Of a DNA stretch of 64,000 nucleotides, positions 61,096 through 64,000 are shown piece after piece. Within the stretch, counting starts at the first letter, position 1, and every line of letters begins with the position of its first letter. Under the pieces are notes generated by a model. The model saw nothing but the letters and a program-made list of their open reading frames with translations, ran no database searches and was not told the origin of the DNA. The position numbers were made by a program, and so were the translations under genes. The stretch covers positions 62,001 through 126,000 of the forward strand of contig NZ_JAHKRM010000002.1 in NCBI RefSeq assembly GCF_019396345.1. The letters run 5' to 3'. This DNA is from Nonomuraea guangzhouensis. GTDB taxonomy: Bacteria > Actinomycetota > Actinomycetes > Streptosporangiales > Streptosporangiaceae.

Positions 61096-62102
61096 TTCGT
61101 CCTTTCGATCGGAGAGGGGTTCCAGGTCCGCGAGCGCAGCTCCTCGCGTACCCGGATCGGATCCCGGTGGCAGCCGAGCAGCGCGCTGAGCAGGACGCGG
61201 GCCTGCGGTGAGCGCAGGGTTCCGGTGGGGATGGCACCGGCCTCGACGAGATCGGCGCCGCCGCCGTTGCCGTACAGGGCGGCGACGGGCCCGGCGTCGA
61301 CCCGGGTGGACAGGGCGACCACGACGTCGGCCTCGGTGATCCGGGCCACCTCGTCCCTGATCCGGGGGTTGGCGTTGCCCGCCCCCAGCGCCTGGAGGAC
61401 GACCCCGGTGGCGCCCGCGTCGACCACCGCGCGCAGCGCGGCGTCGTCGCAGCCCGGGTACAGGGCCACGATGTCGGTACGGACTCCGTCGAGGTCGAAC
61501 GCGTCCAGGTCGAGCGGCTTGGCCCGGGCGGGCGTCATGAGGATGTTCGCCTGGCCGTCACGTACGCGACCCAGCGGCCCGCTGTCCGGCGCGGAGAACG
61601 CCGACGAGGCCAGCGTGTGGGTCTTGCGGGTGCCGGAGGCGGCGAAGATCTGGCCGTCGAAGCCGATCAGCACCCCCAGACCGCAGGCCCGGCCGCCCGC
61701 GGCCACCGCGATCGCGTCGGCGAGGTTACGCGGGCCGTCGCCGTCCGCCGCGTCGGCCGGCAGCTGCGCGCCCGTGAACACGACCGGCCGGGGGTCGTCA
61801 TGGAACAGATCGGCCAGGTAGGCGGTCTCCTCCATGCCGTCGGTCCCGTGGGTGACGACCACGCCGAGCACGTCAGGATCGGTGAGCGCCTCGCGGACCC
61901 GCACCGCGACCTCGCGCATGTCCGCGAGCGTGAACAGGTAACTGCCCGCGCACAGCACGTCCATCCCGTCCAGTTCCACCCCGGGATCGACCGGTAGGCG
62001 CCCGAGAAGTTCGCGCACCCGGTCCTGGGCGAGACCCACTCCTTTCCCGTCGCGACGGGTGGCGATGGTCCCTCCCGTGGACAGGACGATGACCTTGGAC
62101 AC
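61092..62102 (-). CDS. L-asparaginase-like amidohydrolase (type I/II family)
   Basis: The 336-residue protein has both catalytic Thr motifs, [13 protein letters not shown] near the N-terminus and [12 protein letters not shown]. It lacks a signal peptide, so it is cytoplasmic. The reaction would be hydrolysis of asparagine or a related beta- or gamma-amide such as a half-amide. The GTG start follows GAGGAGG. It is the first gene after the tandem LacI operators and is coupled to the deacetylase-like gene. Confidence 0.9.
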   Translation of the reverse strand: MSKVIVLSTGGTIATRRDGKGVGLAQDRVRELLGRLPVDPGVELDGMDVLCAGSYLFTLADMREVAVRVREALTDPDVLGVVVTHGTDGMEETAYLADLFHDDPRPVVFTGAQLPADAADGDGPRNLADAIAVAAGGRACGLGVLIGFDGQIFAASGTRKTHTLASSAFSAPDSGPLGRVRDGQANILMTPARAKPLDLDAFDLDGVRTDIVALYPGCDDAALRAVVDAGATGVVLQALGAGNANPRIRDEVARITEADVVVALSTRVDAGPVAALYGNGGGADLVEAGAIPTGTLRSPQARVLLSALLGCHRDPIRVREELRSRTWNPSPIERTK

Positions 62103-62122
62103 TCGCTGGCCTCCTCATTACC

Positions 62123-62146
62123 CAAACGTTTGCGCCAAACGTTTGG
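62123..62146. promoter_or_regulatory. Tandem LacI-type operators
   Basis: CAAACGTTTG occurs twice, at 62123-62132 and 62136-62145; the second extends to the perfect palindrome CCAAACGTTTGG. Centres are 13 bases apart. The sites lie 21 bases upstream of the asparaginase start and 82 bases before the divergent LacI gene. Confidence 0.8.
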
Positions 62147-62227
62147 TAGCATCTGACCTGCGCCTACGAGATGTCAAGAACTTCACGTTAAAATCAAGAA
62201 AACCCAGCCAGCGGAAGCCGAGGGACA

Positions 62228-63286
62228 TTGGCTGCGAAGAGGGCGCGACCGGTGACGCTGCAGATGATCGCCGACCAGCTCGGCCTGCACGTCTCCACGG
62301 TGTCGCGAGTGCTGCACGCGAAGCCCGGCGAAGGGCTGAGAGCCGCGTCGAGCCCCACCGTCGAGCGGGTGCGCAAGCTCGCCGACGAGCTCGGCTACCA
62401 GCGCAATCCCCATGCGATGAGCCTGCGCACCCAGCGGAGCAACCTGATCGGCGTGCTGGTCCCCCGGCTGTCCGACGTGGTGCTGGCGACCATCTACGAG
62501 GGCATCGAGGAGGCGGCCGCCGAGCTGGGCCTGTCGACGTTCGTCATCAACACGCGCGATCAGCCCGACGTCCAGCGCGCCCGGACGGAGATGGTCCTCG
62601 GCCGGCGGGTCGACGGCATGATCTTCGGCGACGCGCACGCGGACTCGGGCTTCCTGGACGAGGTGGCCGCGCGCGGCGTCCCGTTCACCCTGGTCAACCG
62701 GCGGGCCGGGCAGCATCCGGCGGTCGTCTGCGACGACTATCTCGGCGGCCGGATGGCGGCGGAGCACCTGCTGGAGCTCGGGCACGAGGAGGTGGCGATC
62801 GTCGCCGGCGAGCCGTACGCGAGCACCGGCATCGACCGCACCGCCGGCTTCGTCGAGAGATTCCGTGAGGCCGGGCTGCGGATCCCCGAGCACCGGATCG
62901 TACATTCACGCTTCGACGCGCGAGGCGGTCGCGAGGGGACCGAACGTCTCCTCGCGACGGGCCCGCTTCCGTCAGCGCTCTTCGTGGTCAACGACTTCGG
63001 CGCCATCGGCACGATCGGCGCGCTGCGCGACCACGGGCTGCGGGTCGGCGCGGACATCGCGGTCGTGGGCTTCAACGACACGCCGCTCGCCGCCGAGCTG
63101 CCGGTCCCGCTCACCTCGGTCCGCTCGCCCATGCACGAGATGGGCCGCCGCGGGCTTCACCAGCTCGTACGCGTCCTCGAAGGCGAGCCCGGCGAGACCG
63201 AGCTCCTGCGTCCGCGGCTCATCGTCCGCGCGTCGAGCGACCCGGAGCTGTACGCCGGGCTCATGCGGAAGATGGCCACGACCTGA
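62228..63286 (+). CDS. LacI-family regulator of the amide-catabolic cluster
   Basis: The 352-residue regulator has a LacI helix-turn-helix ([21 protein letters not shown]), a hinge ([13 protein letters not shown]) and a full effector-binding domain ([25 protein letters not shown]...). It is divergent from the asparaginase operon and separated by tandem CAAACGTTTG operators that fit LacI binding. The TTG start at 62228 has GAGGGA close by; GTG 62252 is a less likely alternative. Confidence 0.88.
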   Translation: MAAKRARPVTLQMIADQLGLHVSTVSRVLHAKPGEGLRAASSPTVERVRKLADELGYQRNPHAMSLRTQRSNLIGVLVPRLSDVVLATIYEGIEEAAAELGLSTFVINTRDQPDVQRARTEMVLGRRVDGMIFGDAHADSGFLDEVAARGVPFTLVNRRAGQHPAVVCDDYLGGRMAAEHLLELGHEEVAIVAGEPYASTGIDRTAGFVERFREAGLRIPEHRIVHSRFDARGGREGTERLLATGPLPSALFVVNDFGAIGTIGALRDHGLRVGADIAVVGFNDTPLAAELPVPLTSVRSPMHEMGRRGLHQLVRVLEGEPGETELLRPRLIVRASSDPELYAGLMRKMATT

Positions 63287-63289
63287 TAT

Positions 63290-64000
63290 TCAGAGGACCT
63301 TGCTGAGGAAGGCTCGGGTCCGGGGGTTCTGCGGGTTGTCGAGCACCTCGGCGGGCGGCCCGGACTCCACGATGACGCCGCCGTCCATGAACACCACCCG
63401 GTCGGCCACCTCGCGGGCGAATCCCACCTCATGGGTGACGACGATCATGGTGAGTCCGTCGTTGGCCAGGCCCTTCATGGTGGCGAGCACCTCCCCCACG
63501 AGCTCGGGATCCAGCGCGCTGGTCGGCTCGTCGAACAGCATCAGCTTGGGCTCCATGGCCAGCGCGCGGGCGATGGCGACGCGCTGCTGCTGGCCGCCGG
63601 AGAGCTGGCGGGGGTAGCTGTTCGTCTTGTCCGCCAGGCCCACCCGCTCCAGCAGGGCGAGCGCGCGGGCGCGGGCCTTCGCGCGTGATTCGCGGCGCAC
63701 GCCGACGGGCGCCTCCATGATGTTCTGCACCACGGTGAAGTGCGGGAACAGGTTGAACTGCTGGAAGACCATGCCGATCTCCCGGCGCTGGCGGGTGATG
63801 TCCCGATCGCCCAGGTGGTGCACCCGGCCGCCGGAGTCACGGAAGCCGATCAGCTCGCCGTCGACGTGGATGGCGCCGCCCTCGATGGTCTCCAGGTGGT
63901 TGACGCACCGCAGGAACGTCGACTTGCCCGACCCCGACGGGCCGAGGATGACGACGACCTCGCCCCGCTCCACGGTCAGGTCGATGCCTTTGAGCACCTC
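63290..64000 (-). CDS. Amino-acid ABC transporter ATPase (GlnQ-type), 5' end outside window
   Basis: The visible 236 residues include Walker [11 protein letters not shown]-loop FQQFNLFPH, signature LSGGQQQR, Walker [15 protein letters not shown] and switch His VVTHEVGFA. These follow the polar amino-acid (GlnQ/HisP) pattern. The frame is open to the right edge, and about 20 N-terminal residues should lie beyond it. It ends three bases after the convergent LacI gene stops. Permease and binding-protein genes would be expected to the right. Confidence 0.92.
   Translation of the reverse strand, partial: EVLKGIDLTVERGEVVVILGPSGSGKSTFLRCVNHLETIEGGAIHVDGELIGFRDSGGRVHHLGDRDITRQRREIGMVFQQFNLFPHFTVVQNIMEAPVGVRRESRAKARARALALLERVGLADKTNSYPRQLSGGQQQRVAIARALAMEPKLMLFDEPTSALDPELVGEVLATMKGLANDGLTMIVVTHEVGFAREVADRVVFMDGGVIVESGPPAEVLDNPQNPRTRAFLSKVL

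Overview
The window is about 70% GC, uses GC-rich third codon positions, has many GTG/TTG starts and many probable leaderless starts, and carries gene families typical of soil actinomycetes: XRE(DUF5753)/DUF397/HATPase loci, binding-protein-dependent sugar importers without their own ATPase, LacI and ROK regulators, a TipA-like MerR, a secreted M14 peptidase and a PknB-like kinase. The best guess is Actinomycetota, probably Streptosporangiales (Nonomuraea/Streptosporangium type). The genus cannot be fixed from the sequence alone. I saw no rRNA, tRNA or CRISPR array.

Left part (1-15.2 kb): the end of a phytanoyl-CoA dioxygenase-like gene, a metallophosphoesterase, a 2-hydroxyacid dehydrogenase behind a duplicated initiation region, a DUF3494 surface protein with Cys-Pro repeats and a His-rich tail, a small VOC protein, an SDR remnant and an L,D-transpeptidase. 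Next is a stress block (5.9-9.5 kb: tandem USP, DoxX-like, CBS-BON, HTH-PNPOx) carrying DosR/OsdR-like boxes, then a PepSY membrane protein, an M14 carboxypeptidase and a secreted esterase.

Sulfatase region (15.2-26.9 kb): two convergent operons meet tail to tail. The rightward one is leader peptide, LacI regulator, sugar ABC importer (binding protein and two permeases) and sulfatase. The leftward one is ROK regulator, SsuABC/TauABC-type importer, a second sulfatase and the formylglycine-generating enzyme that would activate both sulfatases.

Middle part (27-49 kb): a WhiJ/BldB-like developmental locus (XRE, DUF397, anti-sigma-like ATPase and two small conserved-looking genes), a membrane M28 peptidase, a NarL-type two-component system followed by an ABC exporter whose permease carries a large extracytoplasmic insertion, a TPR protein with a HAD protein, a P450, a mosaic of Tn3-family debris around an NmrA-like gene, a MerR/Vgb-lyase-like divergent pair, a small secreted protein and an ankyrin protein.

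Right part (49-64 kb): a membrane Ser/Thr kinase bracketed by direct copies of a hairpin-containing repeat, a Nudix hydrolase, a ROK-controlled sugar importer, and a LacI-controlled catabolic cluster. That cluster holds an asparaginase, a cyclic-imidase/HpPgdA-like deacetylase, an MFS permease and two SDRs, and may degrade a cyclic imide or a related amide. The window ends inside a GlnQ-type ATPase.
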